This document shows, piece by piece, positions 54,688-63,011 of a DNA stretch of 63,479 nt. Under the pieces are notes generated by a model. The model was not told where the DNA came from. It ran no database searches and worked only from the letters and a program-made list of their open reading frames with translations. The translations under genes were made by a program, and so were the position numbers. The stretch is from Alphaproteobacteria bacterium (lineage in GTDB: Bacteria > Pseudomonadota > Alphaproteobacteria > Rhizobiales > OSC116): the NCBI GenBank assembly GCA_002400495.2, contig NVQL02000056.1, positions 1 to 63,479 on the forward strand, read 5' to 3'. The stretch's first letter is position 1. Every line of letters begins with the position of its first letter.

Positions 54688-55565
54688 TAAGCCGTCACTT
54701 TCACATCAAGCTTGGCCAAATAACCATCAGCAGTTTGCGCCTCGTCATACAAAATCTTCCATTCAGGTATATCGCCATCCCATTCCATCAGGCTAGGTTT
54801 CGCGCCAATCATACCAATCAACTTATTATAAATGCCCCACACATCATCAACCACTGCGGTCGAATGGGCATCAATCAATATTTCGCTAATGCTTTTGTCA
54901 TCTTCTTCGACCTTCTCAACGACATGCCCGCCTAAGTGAATCTCACCCACACATTCAACCGGAAACGCCGCCAAATAGTCATACGGATCATACCCTTGAT
55001 TGCTAGCCGAAACAAAAATATTATTCACATCTAGCAACAAACCACAGCCAGTTTTTTTGGCTAGCTGACGTAAAAACTCCGTCTCTGCATAGGGGCTGTC
55101 ATCATAGGCCAAATAAACCGATGGATTCTCAATCAACACCTGCCTGCCCATATAATCTTGCATTTCATTCACATGGTTGACCAAATGATTTAATGTTTCA
55201 TCAGTATAAGGCAGTGGCAAAAGGTCATTATAAAACACCCCTTCATGCGTACTCCATGCCAAATGTTCCGAGATCAAACCAGGCTCATAACGCTCAACCA
55301 AAGCCTTAAACCGCGCCAAATGCTCAGGGTTTAACCGCTCAACTGGCGAGCCTAACGACATGCCAACCCCATGCAATGATAAGGGGTATAATTCTCTAAT
55401 GGCGGTTAAATATTGATGCGGAGGCCCGCCTGCCCCCATATAATTTTCGGGATGCACTTCAAACCAACCAAGCGGCGGTTTTTCATCCAATATATTCTTG
55501 TAATGTTGGGCTTTTAAACCCACACCCGCGCTATTGGGAATGTCTTTATGAGTAAATTTTGTCAT
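54687..55565 (-). CDS. bufB: MNIO-family (DUF692) maturase, BufB type
   Basis: Multinuclear non-heme iron oxidative enzyme that modifies cysteines of the bufferin precursor to thiooxazole-type groups. The ATG at 55565 (292 aa) has an ideal AGGAGG 5-6 nt upstream; a GTG two codons earlier is in frame but would sit on the ribosome site. TIM-barrel metal-ligand segments are visible: FEVHPENY, SLHGVGMSLGS, SEHLAW, LIENPSVYL, LLLDVNNIFVSA, EIHLGGH and IDAHS. It lies 106 nt after the precursor gene, behind an attenuator. Confidence 0.93.
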   Translation of the reverse strand: MTKFTHKDIPNSAGVGLKAQHYKNILDEKPPLGWFEVHPENYMGAGGPPHQYLTAIRELYPLSLHGVGMSLGSPVERLNPEHLARFKALVERYEPGLISEHLAWSTHEGVFYNDLLPLPYTDETLNHLVNHVNEMQDYMGRQVLIENPSVYLAYDDSPYAETEFLRQLAKKTGCGLLLDVNNIFVSASNQGYDPYDYLAAFPVECVGEIHLGGHVVEKVEEDDKSISEILIDAHSTAVVDDVWGIYNKLIGMIGAKPSLMEWDGDIPEWKILYDEAQTADGYLAKLDVKVTA

Positions 55566-55600
55566 CCACACCTCCTACAAATAGCATAACGAGCGATTGT

Positions 55601-55636
55601 AAAAAAACAACCCACCCACAGGGGGGAGTGGATGGG
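55601..55636 (-). terminator. Attenuating terminator between bufA and bufB
   Basis: On the minus strand CCCATCCAC pairs with GTGGGTGGG (one G-U) and is followed by TTGTTTTTTT. Its place after the precursor gene and before the enzyme genes suggests it keeps precursor levels above enzyme levels. Confidence 0.8.
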
Positions 55637-55671
55637 CTGCAGATGCATTATAAATCGATTATCAATTTAAA

Positions 55672-55956
55672 TTACATTTTCATATCTGTAAGACTGCCCA
55701 TAGTGCCGTCTGTATTTTCAATGCTTTCACATGTGCCAGCAGGAACGTTTTTCCAAGCATTAGCTTGGAAATCAACAGTTGATGTACCTTGGCAAGATGT
55801 ACCAGCACCGGCTTTACAATCATTTTCACCAGCAAGGGCAACGCCATAGCATTTTTCAACATCAGCAGCAAAAGCAGGTGTTGCAACAGCAAAACTAGAA
55901 ATTGCAGCGGCGATTGCGCCAGCAATCACTAATTTAGAAGGATTAAGATTTTTCAT
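55672..55956 (-). CDS. bufA1: Bufferin precursor peptide (BufA1, DUF2282)
   Basis: A 94-aa ribosomally made precursor. The Sec signal peptide covers about residues 1-31 (cleavage near AFA). The mature part keeps the four conserved Cys of DUF2282 ([17 protein letters not shown] and GTCESI), the last two spaced by a W residue region. In characterised bufferins the MNIO enzyme converts core Cys residues, and the exported product binds copper. GGAGAG lies 6 nt before the ATG. The promoter is not clear. Confidence 0.93.
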   Translation of the reverse strand: MKNLNPSKLVIAGAIAAAISSFAVATPAFAADVEKCYGVALAGENDCKAGAGTSCQGTSTVDFQANAWKNVPAGTCESIENTDGTMGSLTDMKM

Positions 55957-56132
55957 GTTTGACTCTCCAAAGGGTTGTTTAACAATCTGTTCGATCGATT
56001 GCCTAAAACAAATTTGAAATATTCATCATTCAATTGCAAATCACAAAAATGATAGCAAGATTCACTTTCTAAACACGGTTTTGTGAGCCTACATAAATAT
56101 CAAACTTAACATATTGTAATATATAAATAACA

Positions 56133-57194
56133 TCAATTGCGTGGCCAAGAAAAATCATCGCTACGGCCAAATTCAGGATCAATAACCTCACCATCTTCCA
56201 ACACTTTTTTCCACAAAGGGGTCATTTCTGTCCCCTTAGGCAAAGCCGCTTGTGCTTTACCTACGTCAATGACAACAGACCGTTCTGACTCTGGTCCAAA
56301 AATTTTATTTCCCACAGATATAAACGAATTTTGCCCTTGCGCCGCCTCTTCAAGCCGCTCAACAATAATTATATCCGAATTTTCACTGGCGTCTAAGTCA
56401 TAACGTTCAGCTTCAACCAGCTCGCCTTGGTCAACCGCTTTCAAACCGTCATCTTCACCACTTTCGGCCGCCGCAATTAAATTCAGAACTTGAAACGCCA
56501 ATTTATCATAACCACGTCTGGTAAAATGAATGCCATTCTGCGCCCGCAAAATTCTCATTTGCCCCGAAACATCTGGCCCAGTGTCAGTATATTTCCCATC
56601 TTCATAAGCAAATAAATCCCACACATCAAAAAACACACCCTCATGGCTTTCCACCTGTTGGCGATAAATCTCATTATATAATGCCATATCGTTCGCAAAG
56701 CTTTTCCCACGCGATATAGGTTGCCCCAGCCAAATAACCTGAACCCCCGCTAATTTTATGCTGTCCAAAAACTGATTGATGCGATGAATATATTCCTCAC
56801 GCCATATAGGGGTTTTTTTCTTATAGCTTTTGCCCTTAAGCCGTATAGATTGCCTGTCGTTAGAGCCCATAAAAACCAAAATGTAATCTAGTTTATGCGC
56901 CGCTAAAATAGGCGGCAGAGCCTCATTCCAATCATAATAATCATCGCGCACAAAACCCGATGAGCCTTTGGCAAAATTATTCAATTCAATATTCGGTTTG
57001 TCAGATTTCTCTAGCTGCCTTGTAATGGCTTGCGCCAAACCATGCGCCATTACATCACCGACAATGCCCACTTGCAACATTTCTGCATGTGCGCCTAATG
57101 GGCCCTCGTCATCACCTTCAGCAAAAGCCAAATAAGGCACCAAACCAAATAAGGCGGTTATAACAACCGATAGGATTACGTGCATTAATTTCAC
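56133..57194 (-). CDS. SGNH/DUF459-family periplasmic protein lacking canonical catalytic residues
   Basis: A 353-aa exported protein with a signal peptide ending near AFA (about residue 25). The SGNH fold landmarks are in place: GDVMAHGL where GDSxxxGL is expected (Val48 instead of the nucleophile Ser), GSND at 110-113 (Asn112 kept), and NGIH at 220-223, where DxxH is usual (Asn instead of Asp; His223 kept). It may be a non-catalytic binding protein. It follows galE by 3 nt on the same strand, so a link to polysaccharide decoration is suggested. Confidence 0.83.
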   Translation of the reverse strand: MKLMHVILSVVITALFGLVPYLAFAEGDDEGPLGAHAEMLQVGIVGDVMAHGLAQAITRQLEKSDKPNIELNNFAKGSSGFVRDDYYDWNEALPPILAAHKLDYILVFMGSNDRQSIRLKGKSYKKKTPIWREEYIHRINQFLDSIKLAGVQVIWLGQPISRGKSFANDMALYNEIYRQQVESHEGVFFDVWDLFAYEDGKYTDTGPDVSGQMRILRAQNGIHFTRRGYDKLAFQVLNLIAAAESGEDDGLKAVDQGELVEAERYDLDASENSDIIIVERLEEAAQGQNSFISVGNKIFGPESERSVVIDVGKAQAALPKGTEMTPLWKKVLEDGEVIDPEFGRSDDFSWPRN

Positions 57195-57197
57195 AAA

Positions 57198-58184
57198 TCA
57201 CCTGTTGCGGGTTTTTAAATATGTTTCCCAATCAAATGCATTTTTCACAATCAATTCTAAATCATTATAATCAGGCTGCCAGTTTAATTTAGCCTTCGCT
57301 AGATCCGAATTCGCCACCACAGTTGCTGGGTCACCAGCACGGCGTGGCACTTCGCGCACCTCAAAATCCACACCCGATACCTTCTTAACGGCTGACAACA
57401 CTTCGCGCACCGTAAAGCCATCACCATAGCCACAATTCATAATGTCCGATGTGCCACCCGCCCGCAAATATTGCAAAGCTAAATAATGCGCTTGGGTCAA
57501 GTCAGACACGTGAATATAATCACGAATGCAAGTGCCATCTCTTGTGTCATAATCCGTGCCATAAATCTCCATATAATCACGATCGCCCAACGCCACTTGG
57601 TTGGCCACTTTAATCAAATGGGTTGCATTGGGTGTCGATTGCCCCGCGCGGCCTTTCGGGTCTGCCCCTGCCACATTAAAATAACGCAACGCCACATAAT
57701 TAAAATCATGCGCAAAAGCTGTGTCCTCTAACATCCATTCGGTCATTAATTTAGAACGGCCATAAGGTGACACTGGGTCTTTAGGCGTGGTTTCAAACAC
57801 CCGTTCAACCGCCACGTCACCATAAACCGCCGCAGTCGATGAAAATATAAAATGCTTCACCCCGCTATTGACCACAGCTTGCAACAAGTTGCGGGTTTTA
57901 GCGGTGTTATTATTATAATATAGCAGCGGGGCAGCAACCGATTCAGGCACGATGATCGAGCCAGCAAAATGTATAACCGCATCAACCTTATATTGTTTAA
58001 TGGTTTGCTCAACCAGATATGTATCAGTAATGTCACCCATCACCAAATCGGCATCTTCATGTATTGACCAATCTCTACCCGTGCTTAAATTGTCAATCAC
58101 CACCACTTTTTCGCCAGCATCCACTAGGTTCAATACCATATGACTGCCAATATAACCCGCGCCGCCTGTCACTAAAACTGTCAT
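57198..58184 (-). CDS. galE: UDP-glucose 4-epimerase
   Basis: Interconverts UDP-glucose and UDP-galactose in the cytoplasm. The 328-aa protein has the NAD site GGAGYIGSH at residues 7-15, the FSSTAAVYG Ser/Thr block, and the active-site YGRSK (YxxxK). The ATG at 58184 is chosen; a GTG two codons earlier is in frame. It is 3 nt upstream of the SGNH gene and divergent from galU. Confidence 0.95.
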   Translation of the reverse strand: MTVLVTGGAGYIGSHMVLNLVDAGEKVVVIDNLSTGRDWSIHEDADLVMGDITDTYLVEQTIKQYKVDAVIHFAGSIIVPESVAAPLLYYNNNTAKTRNLLQAVVNSGVKHFIFSSTAAVYGDVAVERVFETTPKDPVSPYGRSKLMTEWMLEDTAFAHDFNYVALRYFNVAGADPKGRAGQSTPNATHLIKVANQVALGDRDYMEIYGTDYDTRDGTCIRDYIHVSDLTQAHYLALQYLRAGGTSDIMNCGYGDGFTVREVLSAVKKVSGVDFEVREVPRRAGDPATVVANSDLAKAKLNWQPDYNDLELIVKNAFDWETYLKTRNR

Positions 58185-58312
58185 ACTCACCCAATTGGTT
58201 AACTTTTTATATAGAATATTCGATTAATTTCATATAAATGCATAACAAAATGCATTATAGATATCAATAATTAAACCATTAATATTACAAATATACACTA
58301 AAGAGATATTTC

Positions 58313-59188
58313 ATGGCAAATCCCATTAAAACCGCTGTCTTTCCTGTTGCAGGCTTAGGCACACGCTTTCTACCCGCCACCAAAGCCATGCCCAAAGAAA
58401 TGCTCACCGTGGTTGATAAACCGCTCATCCAATATGCGGTCGAAGAAGCCAAAGAAGCGGGTGTAGAACATTTCATATTTGTCACCGGCCGCAATAAAAA
58501 TATAATTGAAGATCATTTTGACCGCCAATATGAGCTGATGAATATCCTCAAAGAAAAAAACAAAATCGACCAAATCAGCATATTAGAGCATGATTTACCC
58601 AGCGCCGGCCAAACCAGTTTCACCCGTCAACAACAACCATTAGGCCTTGGCCATGCCGTTTGGTGCGCCCGCCATATGATTGGCAAGGAGCCATTTGCAT
58701 TGCTATTACCCGATATGATGGTGCAATCCGAAGTTGGCGCGCTCAAACAAATGACTTCACAATATGAAAAACATGGCAATAATGTTGTTGGCCTTTACGA
58801 AGTGCCACATGAAGATGTTTACCAATATGGCGTGGTTAAAATTGATGAGCAAGACCCTGGCCAAATTAAAATTACCGATATGGTCGAGAAACCCAAAATC
58901 GAAGATGCACCCACTAACCTCATGATTATGGGCCGCTATATATTACAACCCGAAATTATGATGCTGCTAGGGACCCAAAACAAGGGCGCGGGTGGCGAGA
59001 TACAATTGACCGATGCCATGCTAAAATTACTAGAATTCCAGGGTTTTTCTGGGGTTAAAATAGATGGTAAATTGTTCGATTGTGGCAGTAAATTGGGCTT
59101 TTTATCGGCCAATGTATCCTTTGCGCTAGAACATCCCGAGGTCGGCACCGATTTCCGCAATGCGATAAAAGCCCTGCTTAAAAATTGA
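58313..59188 (+). CDS. galU: UTP-glucose-1-phosphate uridylyltransferase
   Basis: Makes UDP-glucose from UTP and glucose-1-phosphate, feeding the neighbouring GalE. The 291-aa product has the nucleotidyltransferase motif GLGTRFLPATKAMPKEM and the VEKP loop. AAGAGA precedes the ATG. It is divergent from galE, consistent with shared polysaccharide precursor supply. Confidence 0.96.
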   Translation: MANPIKTAVFPVAGLGTRFLPATKAMPKEMLTVVDKPLIQYAVEEAKEAGVEHFIFVTGRNKNIIEDHFDRQYELMNILKEKNKIDQISILEHDLPSAGQTSFTRQQQPLGLGHAVWCARHMIGKEPFALLLPDMMVQSEVGALKQMTSQYEKHGNNVVGLYEVPHEDVYQYGVVKIDEQDPGQIKITDMVEKPKIEDAPTNLMIMGRYILQPEIMMLLGTQNKGAGGEIQLTDAMLKLLEFQGFSGVKIDGKLFDCGSKLGFLSANVSFALEHPEVGTDFRNAIKALLKN

Positions 59189-59243
59189 TATATAAAGCTT
59201 TACTTTAGAACCAAGATCAGCCTTTTCATGCCTAAAATCTCAA

Positions 59244-60644
59244 TTAATTATGCAGTAAAAGCCCAATAGTCGCGCCATAATTTTGCGACCATCCGTCATC
59301 CGCATTGGTCTGATAGCCATAGTCAACACCAGCAAATAAGTCTAGATTGTCAAACACTGCATAAGTGATATTGGCATTGGCCGAGATATCCTCACCTTCA
59401 TTAGGGCCTGAAAGAGCAACTCCATATTCAGCACCAGCGCTAAGTTCAACGCTGCTACCAAGCCCAATCGACAGGTCTGCACCAATTTTTCTACTTTCTG
59501 AATCGAGCACAACATTGGTGCTTGTCGTATATTCACCAGCCGCATAAACCGACCCAGAAACATTGCCACCTAAACTAGCTATCAATTTCACATCTGCACC
59601 ATATGAGTGAGTTGTACAGCCACATTCAACCACATGATATCCGTATGAACCAGCCGCTTCCACCGCAAATTGATTGTCAAAGTTATATGTACCACCCACT
59701 CTAATGCCATAGGCAGTTTCATTTAAATTCGGTGTCGGGGTGATGACAAATTGTTTTGCCGTATAATTGGCTTCCACAAATATAGATGCCGATTGATCTA
59801 TATGATGATTAAGCCGCAAGCCCACGCCATAAATACTGTTGTCTTTAGCCTCTTCACTATATGTAGTATCGTCATTTTGTAACGTTCCGTCATAAGTGTC
59901 ATTTATATACATGCCAGTTAGTGACAAACCAAATTGACCCATCATTTTTTCGGCAAACCCCGAAACATCAAGACTTCTATATGTGCCAGAACTCGCTGGG
60001 TCTGGAGAACTCGAATTGAAATATTTTTTATCATAGCCAGCCGTAGCGCCAAAAGCAAAATTGCCTTCTTTTTTCACCAAAAAATCAGCTTCAGAGCGGC
60101 CCAAAACATAATCAGTCGCTGTGCCACCTAATTCATAACTTAGGCTGGAATAAAACGAACCACCAAATTCAACGCCATTTTCTTGCGCGCGATAAGCAAA
60201 ATAGGGGCGTAATTCCACAAATGATTGACTGCTTAAGGTGGTAGTTGTGCCATTATTCACTTCATAACCATTATAAGTAACCGAAACATCAACCGATGCA
60301 ATAAAGCTTGCCTGACTTTGTTCTTGAGATTGTCCTTGCGATTGATATTGTTCCTGCGCTTGGTATTGACCTTGCTGTTGATATTGGCTCTGCGCTTGGT
60401 ATTGACCTTGCTGTTGATATTGGCTCTGCGCCTGATATTGACCTTGTGCCTGATATTGATTTTGTGCTTGATATTGTGTTTGGCGCTTCACCGACGGCAT
60501 AATAGGCGGCAATATAGGCGATGGATATTGTGGCTTGGGATAAATCACATCTCCCGCCAATACAGCATAACCTTGCATACTGGTAATCACAACGCTGGAC
60601 AATAGGATTATTTTTACCAGTTTCAAAACTCTAAATCCAAACAT
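59244..60644 (-). CDS. Outer-membrane beta-barrel protein with N-terminal Gln/Tyr-rich repeat
   Basis: A 466-aa exported protein. After a signal peptide (about 1-31) comes a Pro-rich stretch and then about 12-13 copies of a Q-Y-Q-A/Q-Q-type repeat (about residues 55-115). The C-terminal 330 residues alternate hydrophobic and polar residues with many aromatic ends, like an outer-membrane barrel (about 14 strands) ending LLLHN. The ATG at 60644 is chosen; the longer frame adds 18 residues without a signal. The function is unknown. Confidence 0.78.
   Translation of the reverse strand: MFGFRVLKLVKIILLSSVVITSMQGYAVLAGDVIYPKPQYPSPILPPIMPSVKRQTQYQAQNQYQAQGQYQAQSQYQQQGQYQAQSQYQQQGQYQAQEQYQSQGQSQEQSQASFIASVDVSVTYNGYEVNNGTTTTLSSQSFVELRPYFAYRAQENGVEFGGSFYSSLSYELGGTATDYVLGRSEADFLVKKEGNFAFGATAGYDKKYFNSSSPDPASSGTYRSLDVSGFAEKMMGQFGLSLTGMYINDTYDGTLQNDDTTYSEEAKDNSIYGVGLRLNHHIDQSASIFVEANYTAKQFVITPTPNLNETAYGIRVGGTYNFDNQFAVEAAGSYGYHVVECGCTTHSYGADVKLIASLGGNVSGSVYAAGEYTTSTNVVLDSESRKIGADLSIGLGSSVELSAGAEYGVALSGPNEGEDISANANITYAVFDNLDLFAGVDYGYQTNADDGWSQNYGATIGLLLHN
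60353..60424 (-). repeat. 36-bp tandem repeat inside the beta-barrel gene
   Basis: Two adjacent 36-bp units (12 codons each, 60353-60388 and 60389-60424), nearly identical, with diverged partial units on both sides up to about 60310 and 60480. They encode the QYQQQGQYQAQS motif. The repeats keep the reading frame, so copy number could vary by slippage without breaking the gene. Confidence 0.82.
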
Positions 60645-60853
60645 AATTTTCACGGCCTCATTCAATACAATACATATCAACCGCTCCCCAAAACACAATT
60701 GACCTCATTCTCATTTACGGTAAATAAACAGCGTTAAAATCGGGTTAATGATAACGCCTAAACTTTCTCTAAAAAGTTAGGAATTTTTTAGGGAAATAAT
60801 CATATTATCGGCAACATTGAATTCAACCTAAGTACTGAGTGAGTGAGGATAAA

Positions 60854-61630
60854 ATGGATTTAGCAACGATTGTCGGCATGATATTGGGCTTTGCGCTGGT
60901 CATTATCGCCATGGTATTGGGCGGTGGTGTTGGTCAATTTGGCGACATGCAATCAGCCCTCATCGTGGTTGGTGGCGCAGCAGCGACCACTTTCATGCGT
61001 TTTTCGCTCAAGGGCATTGGCTCAGCAGTTGTGATGGGCTCAAAACTGGCTTTCACCCATAAAAATGTCAGCCCGCGCGAAATGCTAGATCAAATTACCG
61101 ACCTTTCAGATTTAATGCGTAAAAACGGCCCGTTAGGTCTAGAAGAAGCCGACATTAGTGACGACTTCCTCAAAAAAGGCATTCAATATATTTCTGATGG
61201 TTATGATGATGAATTTATTCGTGGCAATTTAGAGCGTGAACGTGATCAAAATTTAGGCCGTTTGGCCGAAGGACAGCGCTTTTTTTCAGCCATTAATGAC
61301 AGCGCACCAGCTTTTGGCATGATCGGTACACTGGTTGGTTTGGTGGCCATGCTAGGCTCCATGGATGATCCATCAAAAATTGGCCCCTCAATGGCCATCG
61401 CATTGCTCACCACACTATATGGCGCGATGATCGCCAATGTCATTGCCAAACCCATTTCCGATAAATTAGAAGCTAAGTTCGAACTTGAAGAAATGAACAC
61501 GTCTTTGGTAATTGATGGCGTTGTGGCCATCCGCAACAGCACCAGTCCCGATCTAATCAAAGAATCTTTAGCCGCCTATCTGCCATATCCAATGCGCGAA
61601 GGCTTGATCGAAGATCTAGACGCTGCATAA
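60854..61630 (+). CDS. MotA/PomA-type stator protein
   Basis: A 258-aa inner-membrane ion-channel subunit of the flagellar stator. The ATG at 60854 has GAGG just upstream; an in-frame GTG at 60839 is less likely. Four membrane segments are visible, with a large cytoplasmic loop and the NDSAPAFGMIGTLVGLVAML segment of the pore helices. The architecture is closer to PomA/LafT than to E. coli MotA. It lies 49 nt before the MotB-like gene. No other flagellar genes are in the window. Confidence 0.9.
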   Translation: MDLATIVGMILGFALVIIAMVLGGGVGQFGDMQSALIVVGGAAATTFMRFSLKGIGSAVVMGSKLAFTHKNVSPREMLDQITDLSDLMRKNGPLGLEEADISDDFLKKGIQYISDGYDDEFIRGNLERERDQNLGRLAEGQRFFSAINDSAPAFGMIGTLVGLVAMLGSMDDPSKIGPSMAIALLTTLYGAMIANVIAKPISDKLEAKFELEEMNTSLVIDGVVAIRNSTSPDLIKESLAAYLPYPMREGLIEDLDAA

Positions 61631-61679
61631 AACCCAACATCACCCACATTCATAACCTAATCTAGAATGGATTAACATC

Positions 61680-62531
61680 ATGAAAAAGAAAGTCAAAGAA
61701 GGCGCGCCTGAGTGGCTGGTATTATTTGCCGATCTCATGAGCTTGCTTGTGGTGTTTTTTGTATTGATCATTTCTTTCTCCATTCAAGATGATAAAAAGC
61801 TGCAAGTGGTGGCAGGCTCAATGCGCGAAGCGTTTGGCGTGCAGTTTGAGCGGCGCATTTCGGGCATGATTGAGGTTGATGGCACACCAGTGCATTTATT
61901 CACCAAGCAACCCGCCTTGGTCGAGAATGACAAAGACACTAATTATATGGATGAAGACCATACTGAACAGCGCAAGCAAGGCTCAGAAGCCAACACTTAT
62001 GACATTAAAAAAACCATAATTGAACGGTCACGCCAATTTGTCACCGCCGCCGCCTCATTGCGCCAAGCATGGCAAGAAATGCCCGAGCTGGTCGAAATTT
62101 CAAATAACATTCAAATGGAAGAAAGCCCCGAAGGCCTTAACATTCAATTGATTGATGAAAACGGCCGCTCTATGTTCCGCCAAGGTTCAGCCCAGCCCTT
62201 TAGCCGCACCCGCAAACTTATCGCCAGCATGGCGCCTATTTTAGCCGATTTGCCCAACCGCATTTCCATCACCGGCCATACCGATAGCGCCATCTTGCGT
62301 AATGATAATGACTATGGCCAATGGGAATTATCATCCGATCGCGCCGCCATTGTACGGCGCATATTATCCGCCAATGGCATACCGCACGATCAATTTTTTG
62401 AAATTTCGGGCAAGGCTGACACCCAGCCACTCTTCCCCAGCGACACGCTATTAGCCGCCAATAGACGGGTCAGCATTCTCATTATGGCCGAAGCCCCGCC
62501 CATACCAATAGAGCATTATAACGGTCGTTAA
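61680..62531 (+). CDS. MotB/PomB-type stator protein
   Basis: A 283-aa subunit with a short N-terminus, a single transmembrane helix with the ion-binding Asp18 (LFADLMSLL), a linker, and a periplasmic OmpA-like peptidoglycan-binding domain (about 160-270, with ITGHTDSAI and LSSDRAAIVRRIL). It is the partner of the preceding gene. Whether it carries H+ or Na+ cannot be decided from the sequence. Confidence 0.9.
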   Translation: MKKKVKEGAPEWLVLFADLMSLLVVFFVLIISFSIQDDKKLQVVAGSMREAFGVQFERRISGMIEVDGTPVHLFTKQPALVENDKDTNYMDEDHTEQRKQGSEANTYDIKKTIIERSRQFVTAAASLRQAWQEMPELVEISNNIQMEESPEGLNIQLIDENGRSMFRQGSAQPFSRTRKLIASMAPILADLPNRISITGHTDSAILRNDNDYGQWELSSDRAAIVRRILSANGIPHDQFFEISGKADTQPLFPSDTLLAANRRVSILIMAEAPPIPIEHYNGR

Positions 62532-62561
62532 AACTTAAGCTCCATTAAAGCTTAAGCCCCA

Positions 62562-63011
62562 TTAAACCGCTTCGACAATAAATTTCTGGTCTTTTTTGCC
62601 AATAATTTTAACTTTAGCACCCGCTTCAGCATCATCGCCCAGCACCGTCCAAACACTATCTTTAATCTTGGCTTTGCCTGTGCCATTCTCAATGGCCGTT
62701 TGCAACGTCACCACATCGCCAATAAATGCCGCCATCGGGTCATTAATCGGGTGGTCTTCATGCACCACTTGCTCAGATTTAAAATATTTACGCCCCGCAT
62801 ACATGCTCAAAAAGCCAATGACAGCAAAAATCAGCACTTCATATTGCCAACCAAAATTAAACACCCAAGCAATGCCGGCCACAATAAAAGCTGCAAACGC
62901 AAAGAATAAAAAGAACACACCAGGCGCTAAAATTTCTAAACCCAGCAGCACGGCGGCGGCAATAAGCCAACCCCATTCATTTAAAATTTCTTGAAAATTT
63001 GCAATATCCAT
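62562..63011 (-). CDS. NfeD-family membrane protein
   Basis: A 149-aa membrane protein with three hydrophobic segments (about 12-70) and a C-terminal OB-fold NfeD domain (about 85-149, GDVVTLQTAIENGTGKAKI). NfeD proteins partner with SPFH/stomatin proteins in membrane microdomains, and the SPFH gene is directly upstream, its stop sharing a base with this start. Confidence 0.9.
   Translation of the reverse strand: MDIANFQEILNEWGWLIAAAVLLGLEILAPGVFFLFFAFAAFIVAGIAWVFNFGWQYEVLIFAVIGFLSMYAGRKYFKSEQVVHEDHPINDPMAAFIGDVVTLQTAIENGTGKAKIKDSVWTVLGDDAEAGAKVKIIGKKDQKFIVEAV

Noticed and set aside
56041..56132. A SigF-type promoter was looked for upstream of bufA1
   Set aside because: No clear -35/-10 pair of the extracytoplasmic-sigma type was found on the minus strand.
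60308..60605. Plus-strand frames of 64 and 95 aa with repetitive Leu/Asp-Ile products
   Set aside because: They are antisense shadows of the Q-rich tandem repeat in the beta-barrel gene.
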